64,000 nucleotides of DNA from Brassica napus. Lineage: Eukaryota > Streptophyta > Magnoliopsida > Brassicales > Brassicaceae. The notes under the pieces are model-generated. The model did not search any database, was not told where the DNA came from, and worked only from the letters and a program-made list of their open reading frames with translations. Position numbers and translations under genes: made by a program. Positions within the stretch are counted from its first letter, which is position 1, and each line of letters begins with the position of its first letter. The stretch covers positions 19,463,531 to 19,527,530 of the forward strand of contig NC_063443.1 of the NCBI RefSeq assembly GCF_020379485.1, in the 5' to 3' direction. Shown one piece after another: positions 20,949 to 33,700 of the stretch.

Positions 20949-22262
20949 TCTATATATATAAAAATATGTTCGCCTCCCTCCTGTGATGCCACGTCATCAA
21001 GTCGTGCGTTATGGGAGTGACACGTGTCCTATTTTATATTTGGGGCCAAAATAAAACAAAAAGCTGTCAAGGGTAATTGAACCCAGCACCTCCAGCACTG
21101 ATAATTTCTCTTAGAACCACTAGGCTAAAGTCACTTTTAATAAATATGTGGCCGCGAAAATACTTATTATCGTGTTGGCTGGAAGTCCATGCTTCTTCTG
21201 CTTGTGGCCAGGGCCGGCACTGAACTGACGTCAAGATGAAGATCGTGAAGTTAAAATTTTTGCTCCAAACAGTTTTGCAATGTTTCCAACCTTTATAATT
21301 TGATGCATATAATATATATCAAAATACATTTGTTGTACACGTTTTTATTAGTTTTGCTTTTAAAAAAAGGTATTTGCAGTTATAAATGTTTTGTGCCAGT
21401 GAAGTAATGGTTGAAAAACCTCTATACATATGTCATTTTAAAATAACACCCAACTTCTATATATAGTCAATACATATGTCCATGTTATATTATAGACTAA
21501 ATATTTTCTCTTTTAAAAATATAGAAAATAATTTTTTTTGTCTACAAGCAAATATTGTAGAGCAAATATAAAAATATTTTGTCTACAATTTTATGCATTA
21601 TACAAAATCTATATATATATATAAATATGTTCACCTCCCTCCTGTGATGTCACGTCGTCAAGTCATGCGTTATAGGAGTGACACGTGTCCCATTTTATAT
21701 TTGGAGCCAAAATAAAACAAAAGGCTGTCAGAGATAATTGAACCCAGCACCTCCAACACTGGTAATTTTTCTTAGAACCACTAGGCTAAAGTCACTTTTT
21801 ATAAATATGTGGCCGCAAAAATACTTATTATCGTGTCGGCTGGAAGTCCATGCTTGTTCTGCTTGTGGCCAGGGCCGGCACTGAACTGACGTCAAGATGA
21901 AGATCGTGAAGTTAAAAACTTTGCTCCAAACAGTTTTGCAATGTTTCCAACCTTTATAACTTGATGCATATAATATATATCAAAATACATTTGTTGTACA
22001 CGCTTTTATTAGTTTTGCTTTTAAAAGAAGGTATTTGCAGTTATAAATATTTTGTGCAAGTGAAGTAATGGTTGAAAAACCTCTATACATATGTCAATTT
22101 TAAATAACACCCAACTTCTACATATGTCATTTTAAAGTAACACCCAACTTCTATATATAGTCAATACATATGTCCATGTTATATTCTAGACTAAATATTT
22201 TCTCTTTTAAAAATATAGAGAACAGTTTTTTTAGTCTACAAGCAAATGTTGTAGAGTAAGTA
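20949..22262 (+). repeat. Internal direct duplication within the Helitron (offset 659 bp)
   Basis: Copies start at 20949 and 21608, both with the TCTATATATATA terminal sequence followed by TATGTTC(G/A)CCTCCCTCCTG. They stay nearly identical for over 600 bp. The second copy has a local repeat of the CATATGTCATTTTAAA unit near 22088-22135. The 5' terminus is thus present twice, so this is a tandem insertion or rolling-circle read-through product. Confidence 0.88.
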
Positions 22263-22616
22263 TGTATTATACAAAATAATATATATTTAAAATCCATACA
22301 CAAAAACATAAAAGTTGATATATGTCTCTTTTTGACACATGCACACTCCACTATGAATAAGAATAAAAAAAAACAGTATTGTCATCAAACTTTATCACAA
22401 ATCCACATTTGTACGTCTATAATTATGAGTTAGACAATTAGTTAATTTGATACAATACCAAAGCAAGAATAACCGAAAGACAACTATACCACCGCATACT
22501 AATAAGTAACACATAACAGATAACCAAATTCTTGAATCTTAAAACAAATTTCAACTCAAGCATTTAGTGAATATTAAATTAACTAATATCCCGCCCGTAG
22601 GGCGGGCCGACCCTAG
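20949..22616 (+). mobile_element. Non-autonomous Helitron with both termini
   Basis: The 5' end is TCTATATATATA and the 3' end is CTAG, preceded by a perfect hairpin CCCGCCC-GTA-GGGCGGG (22590-22606). The flanking bases are A (20948) and T (22617), exactly the A|T insertion target of Helitrons, with no duplication. These are the known hallmarks of the Arabidopsis/Brassica Helitron group. The 1668 bp contain no Rep/helicase coding sequence, so it is non-autonomous. Internally it holds two long direct repeats and a tRNA-like segment in each. Confidence 0.9.
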
Positions 22617-22926
22617 TTATTATTATTCTTAGGTTCGTTAAGAGTTAAAATATTTTTTCGAAATTATTTAGTTAAATTTTTGAAACTTTCTTTCAGTAAT
22701 AAATCGAACAAAATCAGTTTACATATGTTCTGTATGGCCGTTTTCTTTCCAACAAATTAAGAAAATTAAAAAACTGAAAACGAACAGATGAGACACTCTG
22801 TCAAAGCTTGTCAGAAAAATGGCAAACTACTAACCGAATAATGAATCTCTCCAAAGTAAAAAAGGAAAAACCTGAGACAGAACAGAGAGATCGAGGAATG
22901 AGAGACACGAAGACGACTAAGAGAGA
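22617..22926. promoter_or_regulatory. Promoter and leader of the CAP gene
   Basis: About 310 bp separate the Helitron 3' end from the CAP start codon. No clear TATA box is visible. The final 120 bases are purine-rich, as expected for a 5' leader. Confidence 0.4.
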
Positions 22927-23487
22927 ATGTCGTCTTCGTTGTTTCGTCAAATTTTTCTCTGCATCTCCTCTCTCGTCCTTCTCTGCTCCGGCGATGTTCC
23001 CTCCGCCGCAGGAGCTCCCTCTACACGTGCGATGATGCGAGAAAGACGGAACAAGCTGCAAACGATGGAGTTTTTAAACGCGCACAACACAGCGCGGGTA
23101 GCTTCAGGCGCGTCGCATCTCAGATGGGATCAAGGCCTGGCCCGTTTCGCAAACGATTGGGCCAAACAACGCAAATCGGATTGCAAAATGACCCATTCGG
23201 GTGGGCCCCACGGGGAGAATATATTCTGGTACCAAAGGAGTGTGAACTGGACGCCGAAGAGAGTGGTTGCGACGTGGGTGGATGAAAGCTTGCACTACGA
23301 TCGGACGACTAACTCGTGCGGAGCTGGTAAGATGTGCGGTCACTATACGCAGATCATTTGGCGCACAACCACAGCCGTTGGATGCGCACGTGTCAAGTGT
23401 GACAACGAGCTTGGATTCCTAGTGGTTTGCGAGTATTCACCTGGTGGAAATTACGATGGCGAAAGTCCATTTGATTCGCCTAAATGA
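22927..23487 (+). CDS. Secreted PR-1/CAP superfamily protein
   Basis: The single exon codes for 186 aa. An N-terminal signal peptide (IFLCISSLVLLCSG) is followed by the CAP domain: FLNAHNTARVASGASHLRWD, WAKQRKSDCKMTHSGGPHGE, GHYTQIIWR (CAP signature) and VVCEYSPGGN. The His/Glu cavity residues (HNTAR, GENIFW, GHYTQ) and the conserved Cys are all present. The length and intronless structure match plant PR-1-like proteins, which are secreted to the apoplast and bind sterols; some release CAPE peptides. The usual C-terminal CAPE region reads GGNYDGESPFDSPK, so it is somewhat changed from the PR-1 consensus. Recalled counterpart is At5g02730. Confidence 0.92.
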   Translation: MSSSLFRQIFLCISSLVLLCSGDVPSAAGAPSTRAMMRERRNKLQTMEFLNAHNTARVASGASHLRWDQGLARFANDWAKQRKSDCKMTHSGGPHGENIFWYQRSVNWTPKRVVATWVDESLHYDRTTNSCGAGKMCGHYTQIIWRTTTAVGCARVKCDNELGFLVVCEYSPGGNYDGESPFDSPK

Positions 23488-23808
23488 TATTATAATCATA
23501 CAACTTCAATGTTGTTTTTCTCTAATTGTTCTCTCAAATTCAAATGAAACAATTTTTCTTCCACAATGTTTTTAGCTAATGTTCTACTTCAACCAATGTA
23601 TTGTACTAACGTGGATCGTGTTTTTAATGGGCTTGTTATTGGGCTTGGGCTTGAATCATGGTCTGGTAAAAATTATTATAAGGCTTTTCTGTTCAAGTGC
23701 GTAAAACGTTGTCGTTTAATAATCTGAATGTAGCTCAATTTCACATCTTCGTCGTTGTTCGTCACTGAGACTCGGTAGAGAAAAACCCTAAGCATTTACC
23801 GGCGAGCG
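23488..23808. promoter_or_regulatory. Promoter of the S24e-like gene: site II-type motifs and telo-box
   Basis: Several GGGCTT motifs occur at about 23628-23651, and AAACCCTAA lies at 23783-23791, 18 bp before the start codon. This is the promoter style of ribosome and organelle biogenesis genes. The first part also holds the CAP gene 3' UTR. Confidence 0.6.
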
Positions 23809-25276
23809 ATGAGTATCATCCGCAACGCGATCAGATCGAGTTTCAGCCTCCGGACGTCGGATCCGGTGATCAGTCGTAACTCTCTCCCATTTCTTCAGGA
23901 GTCGCGGAAATGTCTATCTACCGTCGCAGAGCAGCCTCCTTCCTCTCCGTCACCACCGCCTCCGGGAAGTTCTCCGGTTGACGGAGTAAAGAAGCCTGCG
24001 TCAGAAGGTTGTGTTATTTTTATTGATTCAGTGTAGAATGTGAGCTGGATTGTTATGATTGTGGGACTTTAGCTCATTTTGAAGATGAACCAATGAATGT
24101 GAATAAGGAAGGATTGTGTGTTTTGTTGTTTCAGGGAGGTTGTATGGGAAATTTTCAGGCTTCTCAAAACATACGCTGAGGAGTGATGTCATGAACATAC
24201 TTGAAGGATGCAATGTGACATCAGATGATCTCAAGTTCAGCTACATGCGCGGTGGAAACTTGAATCCTGCAGGAGTGTGAGTTCTAGCTTTATATTTAAT
24301 GCTTCTCCTTGTTGTTACAAAGTTATATTCTTTAGTAAAATTCGATTGCAAAACAAATGTTTGGTGTTTTTCAGTTATGTGCAATTCCCTTCCCGTTCAT
24401 CATATGATAGTGCAATGCGGGCGATTGCCAAGAAGGGAAGGCTATACAGATTAGAAAGGGTAATTAATCCTTTAGACAAAACTAATAGAGTCCGTATTTA
24501 TATGCATCTGACTTAACCTGATTCCTTGTTATTGATTAGGCTACTCAGTCTCAGTGGGATCCCATTGTTCCTTACGAAGGCAAAGTGGTAAGCTATGTTT
24601 TCTGTTAGTATTATCGAGTTCCTGTATGCAGAGACAATTGATTAGAGCTAATTTGATGTGGTTTTATGTTGTTTAGATTGCGTTACATGGCCTTCCGCCG
24701 AATGCTATAATCGAAGACATAGATAGGTTCTTATCCGGCTGTCTTTTTCATCCTGGATCCATCCAGTTCCTCACCATGTGAGTTATTTCTTCTTTTTTTT
24801 TTTACTTATTCTTATCTTATATGTTTGCCTTTGCTTGATCACTTGATTAGATATTAGTTGGACCCACAATCTTGCAAACCCACTGTTCTTTCATTCTCAT
24901 GTATGATTAATCAATTACAATGTGCTTTTTCTATACACTTGGGTTAATCAGATCCCTATAGAATAAACACACCATTTCTCTGTGATAGCACCTATCTCCT
25001 GACCGTCGTTACTTTTTTTTTGTTGTCATCTTGTTTGATTCATCATGTCTAGAGCTCTTTGTGCTCGATTAATGTGTTGTTTTTAAATTTCTGAAATAAT
25101 GAATGACATGGAAGTATTTTGAATGCTTTCTTTGACCATGCAGTCAAGGACTCGGAAGTCCTAAGAGGGTGGCACTGGTGCGGTTCACATCACAGACCCA
25201 GGCGATGAATGCGTACATTACAAAGAACAGGAACTTCCTTCTCAACCAACGAATCACGTTGCAAGTTCTGCAGTAA
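23809..25276 (+). CDS. RRM-like 'S24e family' protein, probably mitochondrial
   Basis: Six exons (23809-24007, 24135-24276, 24375-24459, 24540-24587, 24677-24777, 25144-25276) give 235 aa. The first ~65 residues are Arg/Ser-rich without early acid (MSIIRNAIRSSFSLRTSD) and then Pro-rich, like a mitochondrial presequence. Two related halves follow, each resembling an RRM-type fold: GRLYGKFSGFSKHTLRSDV ... YVQFPSRSSYDSAMRAI and IALHGLPPNAIIEDIDRFL ... VALVRFTSQTQAMNAY. The Arabidopsis counterpart (At5g02740, recalled) is annotated as ribosomal S24e family, but the sequence reads more like an RNA-binding protein. The telo-box promoter fits a role in ribosome or organelle gene expression. The precise function is not known to me. 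Confidence 0.82.
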
Positions 25277-26918
25277 TTGCTTAGTTCTCTTTTCATTCTC
25301 ATGGTGTGTTCCAATGGCAACAGATCCTTTGTCTTTCCTGTTTTGATATTCTAGGTCAATTTGATTCTCTGAGATTTTATCTGCAAACTCCAGGATTCTG
25401 AAATTACAGTTGTCCGTTTTTTCTGGTTCGGTTAGAAGTTCACAAATAAAAAACTTCTTGGTGTCTAAGTAGAAGAAGAAAGTCTGATATAAGCAGATTA
25501 CAGCTACTCCATGTGATGTTTTTTCTTCTTTGTATTTGACTAACTTTGGATGCCCATGTGGTGAAGTGATCCTTCTTGCTTTAGAAAGTGAATGACTTTG
25601 TACTATAAGGGCTTCGTGGGGTACACTTTTCACCAGGGCCATAGAAATCGACCAGACTAGAATAATATTATGATTATTTTATTGATCAGTTGCTTTTCTA
25701 TAGTGGGTCATCTTTGCTTGTAGTTTAAGCATCTTGCTATCATATCTTTTCACTGTTATCGAACTTCCTTCATGAGTTACACCGGTTGTGTGGAAGATCT
25801 GATAGCTTTATTGCATTGATTGATATTTATAAACTTGCAAGTCTTCTGATATGCTTATGATGAGTAATATTTCGATAGTTGGTTAAATAATTAAGCAAGA
25901 TTTAGTAAACTCAATGGCCAAATCAATCTATTAGGATCATCATTGAGCTATGAGATCAAACTAGTGAACTTAGATTCGTGTTAGAGATTGGTAAGTTGTT
26001 TTAGAGGGGTGAAAATGTAAATAAGTCTTTGATAATTTGATCACCGAAATTTCTTTGGGATTAGAGAGACATGAGAGTTTGTGAAAGTATGGACAACACA
26101 CCGGGACAAATGCATAGAGACTAGAGTTGTGAATTGGTGTGGTCATGTGAATTATTAATCTTTCAACACTGTTCCTTGAATACAACAATTAAAAAGTGGA
26201 AGACGCCGTGGATTTAGCCAAACCTCTTGTTCCTGAAATCCTATATAGTTTTGACTTCCGACAACCTTCCTCTTGTTGTTATTGTTTTGTCATAAGCCCC
26301 AACAGGATGATCTATTTGTCCTAAACGGCAACACGAGTCTGGTAAATAATCTTATCGGATCATTTGGTATTGAATGATATGATGTGTGTTATGAAAGTAG
26401 ACAAACTCCACAAGGCAAGTAGATTTATACAGAGCCTATCCAAATGCTTAATCTATTCCACACACTTTGTCTGCTCCACTAGTTCAACATGACCAACCTT
26501 TTTAATGGATGGTAAACGTAATTAGTTGCACAAATCTTTTGTTCTTCAAAAATTCTTGTTATAGTTTTGATGAAATATTTGTTTTTGGGATAAAGTCTGG
26601 CAAGCTAATTATTCCTGTCACCAACAGTTACTAAAGTGAACTTTTGCCAACCCTTCTCCATTCATAGCTTCTTCACCTTTATTCTCCAATTCCATATTGG
26701 CATCAATCAATTAAAATCGAAAACCAAACAAGTAAAGCCGACAATAATCTCTTTTGTACCACAACCTTTTGTTTTTTCCCTAATAGAAAAATGACAATAG
26801 TTTATTATTACCACTACCAAACTCCCAATGACTTAATACATGTATATAAGCAAAGATTCATCAAAAGGTTAAAAGTGCAATGAGAAGTGAGAAACGAAGC
26901 ACACACACAAGATCCAAT
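25277..26918. other. Intergenic region
   Basis: No gene is supported. A 150-codon minus-strand frame at 25190-25642 overlaps the previous gene's last exon and has no protein features. The stretch from about 26820 to 26918 is the probable SGR9 promoter and leader (TATATAAG near 26843). Confidence 0.5.
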
Positions 26919-27764
26919 ATGGAAGAAGAAAACAACACAATCATCATGACGTCACTCTCTACTCTTTCTCCTTCACACCTCACGAATCTTACTCACACCA
27001 TTCTTTCTCTCTCCCACCACCACCGCCGTCGTCTCGCCTCCGTCCTCTCCTCTCCGACGCTTTTCTCCCTCACTCTCCGCCACCTCCTTTCTCTCTCCCT
27101 TCCTCAGAAAACCCTCCTCATCGCTACTCACCTCCTTTCTCTTCTCCACCCTCTCCTACTCCACCGTAACCACCACTCTCTCCCCTCCTCCGCCGCCGCT
27201 ATGAAGCTCCGGGACCTCGACGCGGTGGTGCTCCTCCTCTTTCTCTGCGAAACGCATCAGCTAGATCCAGATGTTCTAGAAGCTTCAGCTGATAATTGGC
27301 GGGAAATCCTCGGTGCTATGTGCTCTGACACTATGTTAAACAGTATCTCCGGTCTATGGACTTGCGACGCCGGAATCTTGATGCCTTACATAGAAACTCT
27401 AGTTAGGTGCAAAAGATTCGTCGACATAATGGGAGGCTACCACCACCGTCGTCTACGAGGAGAGAAAGAAGGATATGAAATCCCGGCGGCTAGAGCGGCT
27501 GTGGTGGCGCTACGCGGGGTTGAGGTGTTGAACGCCGCCGGAGAAGTAGAATGCGTGATTTGCAAGGAAGAGATGAGTGAAGGAAGAGATGTTTGTGAAA
27601 TGCCATGTCAGCATTTGTTCCATTGGAAGTGTATTTTGCCATGGCTTAGCAAGAGGAACACGTGTCCTTTCTGTAGGTTTCAACTTCCCACCGACGATGT
27701 CTTCTCCGAGATCCAGCGGCTATGGGACATCCTCGTCAAGACCAGCGAGTTACACGTGGCGTGA
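26919..27764 (+). CDS. SGR9: RING-H2 E3 ubiquitin ligase SHOOT GRAVITROPISM 9
   Basis: The single exon encodes 281 aa from MEEENNTIIMTSLSTLSPSH. An upstream in-frame ATG at 26880 adds 13 residues that do not look conserved. A long N-terminal region is rich in Leu, Ser and His. The central MKLRDLDAVVLLLFLCETHQ region is conserved, and a C-terminal RING-H2 finger (about residues 211-251) reads CVICKEEM, CEMPCQHLFHWKCILPWL, CPFC. All eight metal ligands (C3H2C3) are present. In Arabidopsis SGR9 (At5g02750) sits on amyloplasts in endodermal statocytes and loosens their link to actin, allowing sedimentation and gravity sensing. Synteny and sequence agree. Confidence 0.93.
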   Translation: MEEENNTIIMTSLSTLSPSHLTNLTHTILSLSHHHRRRLASVLSSPTLFSLTLRHLLSLSLPQKTLLIATHLLSLLHPLLLHRNHHSLPSSAAAMKLRDLDAVVLLLFLCETHQLDPDVLEASADNWREILGAMCSDTMLNSISGLWTCDAGILMPYIETLVRCKRFVDIMGGYHHRRLRGEKEGYEIPAARAAVVALRGVEVLNAAGEVECVICKEEMSEGRDVCEMPCQHLFHWKCILPWLSKRNTCPFCRFQLPTDDVFSEIQRLWDILVKTSELHVA

Positions 27765-30700
27765 TGGTTACACGTGCATGATACGTGTATATGAGTATAT
27801 CGTTATCTATACTAGATGTGTCAAGTACTATAAGTATGTATGTATAGATAGGAATGTTCGGACCGTTTTGATCTCTAGAATTTATGCTAGTTTTTTTCAT
27901 TTTGATAAGGACACATGTGGTTTTAGACTAATATGACAACATTTCTTGTTATAAACTGTGACAACGACGAATTTCGTATATTAAAACAATGTTTTTTTGT
28001 TGCTTTTCTTTTCTTCGACTAAATTTTATTGAATTATATCAAAGTTACAAAATCACAAAACTAAAATTATTACATAACCATTTATGTGCGCTATATACAA
28101 AGAAATAAAATTCACGATGCATTCTTATTATGGTAACCAGACGTCTTACTCGTTAGCGATCGAATACACATATTCGTCGAATACTTTGTGATGTAGGCAC
28201 AGAATCACTCCATGAACCTGTCCTCGTATGGAGATCAAAAGAGATCAAATAAGCTTGTACGGAAGATGGACTGATGGTAGAGATGGTGGTGAAAATGATT
28301 GACTCTCTCAATTTGGTGGGCTGATTGACTCTCTCATCTTTGGATCTTGAAGTTGCTTAAATCTCACAAACAAAATACAAGACAAATCAATAGAAAAACA
28401 ATGAATCTCTCACTGAATTCTAAAGACAGATTTTATGTAAAGACAAACTCTGATAAAACAAAATAAACTGAATAATTTTTTGATTGATTGAAAGGTAATT
28501 TGTACAAAGCAATAGAGTGAGCTTTTATAGGTCGTGGCCCTTGCTCAGAATAACAAAACAAAGGAAATCAAACATAAAGAAAACTAGCTGTTTTAGACTA
28601 TAGGAAAGCTTCTTAGGAACATTCTGATTGCTGAAATAATGGTCGAAATCATTCCAAGCCTGGTGAGAAAAGAGCTGTTGGGAATTGATGGCTTTTGACT
28701 TCGAAAATGACAATTCTGGTCTTGGTTGATTCAGAGTATTCTGATGGGTGCTGGTGCAGCTGAGTTAATAATATCTCCAAAACGTTGTAGCTTTGATAGG
28801 TTGGTCGTTGGTGCTTTATTTCTCCAAATGTGAAAGCATCCAAAAATGGTAAGTATTGTCTCCTTTGATTCCACGTAATCTGGTGCTTTCTGGTGCATGT
28901 TAAGAACGTGCCTGACTCTTCTGGACCCTTGGATGTGTCTCCTGATTGCATAGATAAATCTCCTGGTCGCCAATGTTTGGTTTGCAACTGATTAAACTAC
29001 TGATCTTCCAATTAAGGCAAGTCGGGCCATGCTTGACTTGAAAATGACATATCTTCCAAACCATTTATCGTTTTGATATGAAACCAATTCGCCGCGTGCT
29101 CTTGTTGAGTGCAGAATCCATCAAAACCGGTTTCATGAATAAATTCCTCCTAGTTGGTAAGATACGGCGTTTTGATTGCACATATGTCCTGATCGGCTTC
29201 TTTAGCTCTTCTCAGCTTCATGTTCTCCACTGGTTTTCTCCTGATTTCTTTCTCCTTTTCTGATGATGACTTGATGTCCTCATCTTATTCCAATATTGTT
29301 TTTTTTTGCCATTCTTTTTCTTGGGACTGTTTCATTACCATATCAAGTAAAATCCATCATGTCTGATATGGTTTTCTTTTGTTAACTTTCACATATATTA
29401 TGCAGCATCCTTGTACAGACGATTAATTGGTTTCCATTCCATTGATGATATAAAAGAAAATAAAAACGTTGAAATGAAAGGGACTAGTGAGCCTATATTT
29501 AAAATTAATATTTTTAGAATTGGGCCTTTTGTAACTAATGCGAGCTAAACATTGACATTTAAAAATTGGCCTTTTGTAACTAGTGCGAGTTATACGATTG
29601 ACAATTCGGGAAGATTTTTGATGTAATATTATTACTGGGCTTTGAGTGGGCATCACATTCATTATGGTCTGTGCCAAATTCCTATTTTCATAACAATTTA
29701 ACTTCAAAGTTTTTTAGTTTTTCCTTTCTGCTTAAAATTTGGATCAAATATTTTTTTGTTGTGCTTCAGTCTTCAGATTATTAACTTTATGTTCTCTTAT
29801 TATTTACTCACAACTGTGAAAATGAGAAATTTTTATTGAACCATAACGCTTGAAGCCAAACAGAATTTGAACCAAAATTTAATGAGTATCAATATCATAT
29901 AATATAACAGGAAATATCATATAATGTATGAGGCTCATGTCAGTGGTATAAGATGAAGTTTAACAAGGTATATTATTAGATTTCAATAAAAAGATCGTTT
30001 AACTACTAAAATTGTTAGATTTTAGCTAAGTTACTCAGTGAAAAAGTTTTATTATCAAAGTGTTTTTGAATTTAAGAAAGATTCCCTGAGACTATATATA
30101 TGCGTATAAAAGAAAATGATAAAAAATATCTTCCACTTGGTAATCGCACAGCCGTCAATAATACAATATATACGTTTTTAATTTGATCAATCAATTGACT
30201 AGAGTAATCATAGTCATGTGCATATATTCCATCTTTAAAAATCACGAATAATCTATACTATTAATAGATGATTTGAATTTTTATTTGTTAACCACGAAAC
30301 TTCACTATTAGAGGATAGTATGTGTAAGCTAGTAACAAATTTCAAAAGGCTTAAATAAATAGTAATCATTTTCGAATATTACTTCCTAAAATATATGAAA
30401 TATTATCAACGTTTCCGATCGAGTTTATAGAGTTGAAGCTACAAAGACTATAATATGCAATTACTAGATGTACAGATTTTTAATAAAACTGCTAATGATG
30501 ATGATTGATAGTTAGTTGCTAGATGAAATGAAAAGTATAATCTATTAAAAAGTAAAAATTAAACTGATAAGAGTACGTCTAGATATAATATCAAAGAAAT
30601 GAGCTAGATAACAAAATCAAATCTAGTATTATACGAATTTAGATTGATTGTAATATGAAAAAAATAAAGTACTACGACACTACGAAGAACGCTAGTTACT

Positions 30701-33700
30701 AGATAGATAGTGTTGTAATAAAATGTCAAGGTTTGGTTAGACCAGACAATATGGGACCTTCACGATGTCTGTCTCATGTTTCCTGCATGCCATGCATTCT
30801 ATTTACTCTTTCGTTCTCTACGTGCCCACGTCTCCACCTTTATTCATTTTCTTATCTGTGATTACTAAAACTTGTGAATAAAGTTAGAATATATGCTAAA
30901 CTGGATCTCTTTTCTTACATGTTGGTACGATTAATCGCGTATAATTAGCATTGAAGGTTCAATTTTAAAAAAAAAGGTAGGTTCAATTAGCTATAATACA
31001 TTATAGTAAAAGCTAGTTTCTCGAAAGATGAGATGCAAACTCTACTCCAAATTCAATAGATAACATCAGAAACGTTTTCAATACTGGAAATAGAACGTCG
31101 ACGTTAGGCATTCAAATTTCTTATCATATATGGAGCATTTAAATAAAAAAAAACCGGAAATATTTAACTGATAGACATTTTGCTAATGATAATTTGATTC
31201 GAAGCATGCAATATAACTTTTGTAGAAACAAATCGAGCTACGAATTATCTAATAAATTTACGTAGAACGGCTTTTCAAGATACTATGTTCTTTGTTGTCC
31301 TATTCGCTTCTAAGTACAACGGTTTTAGTTTCGATTGATTTAAAACTTTTTTGCCGTGTAAATAAAGGAAAATTACGTAACAGTATGAAACAGTCGATCG
31401 ACCTGGCTATATCGTTCAATATACTAGATCGTTCGTAATTAACTGATTTAGAAATTGTTTACAAAACATTTTGCAAGGAAACGGATGAGGTATATATTAA
31501 TGCACTAGTATAACAAGTAAAACGTTGGTTCTTAACATTTACAGCAAAAAAGAAGAAGTAAAACGTTGGTTACATTAGTGACTGACGTTCTACACAACAT
31601 TTCGTTACTTGTTACATTACTAGTGACGAAAGAGTAAAACGTTGGCTATTAGGTTTGTAGACAGTTAGTTTCCTACTATACTAATATTTAGTCTAAATCA
31701 ATTTATTTGAGAGGTTTCTGAATTGTAGTTGCATTTCGTTCTACACAAAGTTAAAAGTAACAAAGAAGGGATAACTAATGTTAATGTTCAGGTCAATATT
31801 AAACCCAAGAGAAAGAAATAAAAAAACTAAAACGAAGTAAGAAGCTAAAGAGATAGACTGACATCCATGCTCCCTCAACCAAAAGACAAAACACTCAGTG
31901 CAGCATGAATGGCCTAGCTGTCAACACAACTCTCTTTTAAAATGATAACATATATATAAGAACTTGTTTTTATTTTTTTTTATTTGCGTATATATATATA
32001 CTCTTCTTATTTAATCAAAACGAGACTGTGTTTGTTTAATATTGTTACATGATAGGAATTTAATTCAAGGATAAAGAGCATGCACATGATAATAATACAT
32101 TGTACTGTAATGGTGCATTCAAGGACTCTTCAATTAGTCCCAATGCCACATGTTCAGTATTTAATCGGTCCATCTATGAAAGTTATTTTGATATGCTGAA
32201 GAGAAAATGTACCTGGACCATTCTTTCTATTTATATTTAGACTAACCTACACGTGATTTTCTTACTCTTTGATTTGACTTTCGATCTATATTTTCAATTT
32301 TGTTTACTAAATTCTGTGTCAAGTCACACGATCTAGCCGACACCATCGATAAGATTGGCCATCTCCAACTAGTGGAAACCGTCATATGCAAAATCAAATA
32401 TCAGCAAATGAATGAAAAATTGAGACCCATTAACAAGTATCGTGTACATGTTTTTGGGTCCTAACCCGAAAAAGCTACAGAACATACAACTCGTTGTCAA
32501 TAAGAAAATAAAAACAAGTGGAAGTGAAAGTTGCGTAACCCCACTTGTTGAATTCCTAATTTCAAAGCATCAAGAGAAAAGAAACGTCAGTGTTTATGTA
32601 AACTACTCATCAATGTAATATGACATCAACACACGTCAGTGTTTCTCGCCACCATTACACTACACTGTGGAATCTTATGAACAGAAAACGAGGAGAGACA
32701 ATGATGGTCATGGAAGGAGGGCCAAATACAAGTTGGAACTTAGGAAAAATACCAAAAGGATCCATCCTCTTTGGAAAATTCATTACAACCCCCATAATCC
32801 ATGAAATAAATTTCGATCTAAATCTCACTAGCAAAGATATATTTTTGTAATAACTTTCTTTTGAAGTACAAAGAAGACAAAAGAGATTGAGAAAAGGGCA
32901 AGACCAGTAGGGGTTAAGACAGCTAAGAGTGTTCCTCAGTCGCCCCACAAAAATGTCATCTCTCCTCTCTCTTAAGTCTCTCTCAGCTCTTGTTAAGTGG
33001 TTCCAAGTTCAATGCTCCAGAAACCCACGCCCTCATCTCCCCTCACACATGCATCCTATGACCTTTCCTTTTCTATCCATTTTCTTCCCACAAATTACCT
33101 GACTACAACACCAAATGCCAAAACATTATTTACTAAGATGAGAAATTAAAGAGAGACTGTGACACACCACCTCAACTGTGAAAACATAATTTTCCATGAT
33201 ATTATAAGTTCTCATATAAGTTCATATAAACTCTGAGGTTTCAAAAAAAAAAATTCATATAAACTCTGATCATTATCTATGTTTCAGTTTGGTCTCCAAC
33301 TGCAACATAAAGTCTAATATAAACTTAAGATTTTACCCAAAAAAAAAGAGAGTCTAATATGAAGGCATTATAGCAACCACTGATTCAAACCAAAAGTTAA
33401 CAAACAATATATAATCAAGTAACTAATTCGGCTGTGAACATTCTCGCTTCCTACTTTTACAAGATTTTTAACCTGTAAGAAACAAAGGAAAAGATTATCT
33501 CAAGAGGGGGAAAACATCTCATGAATTAAATATAACAGAAAGTAGAATATGACAGCTTTTACTTAAACCATACTGAAGACAGAGAATGAACATTGAACAG
33601 TAAAGAAAGAAGAGAATCTCTGAATATCCACTTTAAACTACTGCCCTCTTGTCTCAACTCTCAAGAGTCATTTAATTCAGTTATTTTGACCCATAACATT

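Noticed and set aside
25190..25642. 150-codon minus-strand frame behind the S24e-like gene
   Set aside because: It starts inside the last exon of the plus-strand gene and its 3' UTR. No domain or splice context supports it.
26880..26918. Upstream in-frame ATG for SGR9
   Set aside because: The 13 extra residues (MRSEKRSTHTRSN) are not part of the SGR9 N-terminus as I recall it. It remains a possible alternative start.
31500..31650. Three AGTAAAACGTTGG motifs as a possible regulatory array
   Set aside because: The spacing is irregular (about 40 and 75 bp), no gene is near, and one copy differs. Treated as a chance local duplication.
32620..32850. 76-codon plus-strand frame (MTSTHVSV...)
   Set aside because: No recognisable features, and an opposite-strand frame of similar quality overlaps it. 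Not supported as a gene.
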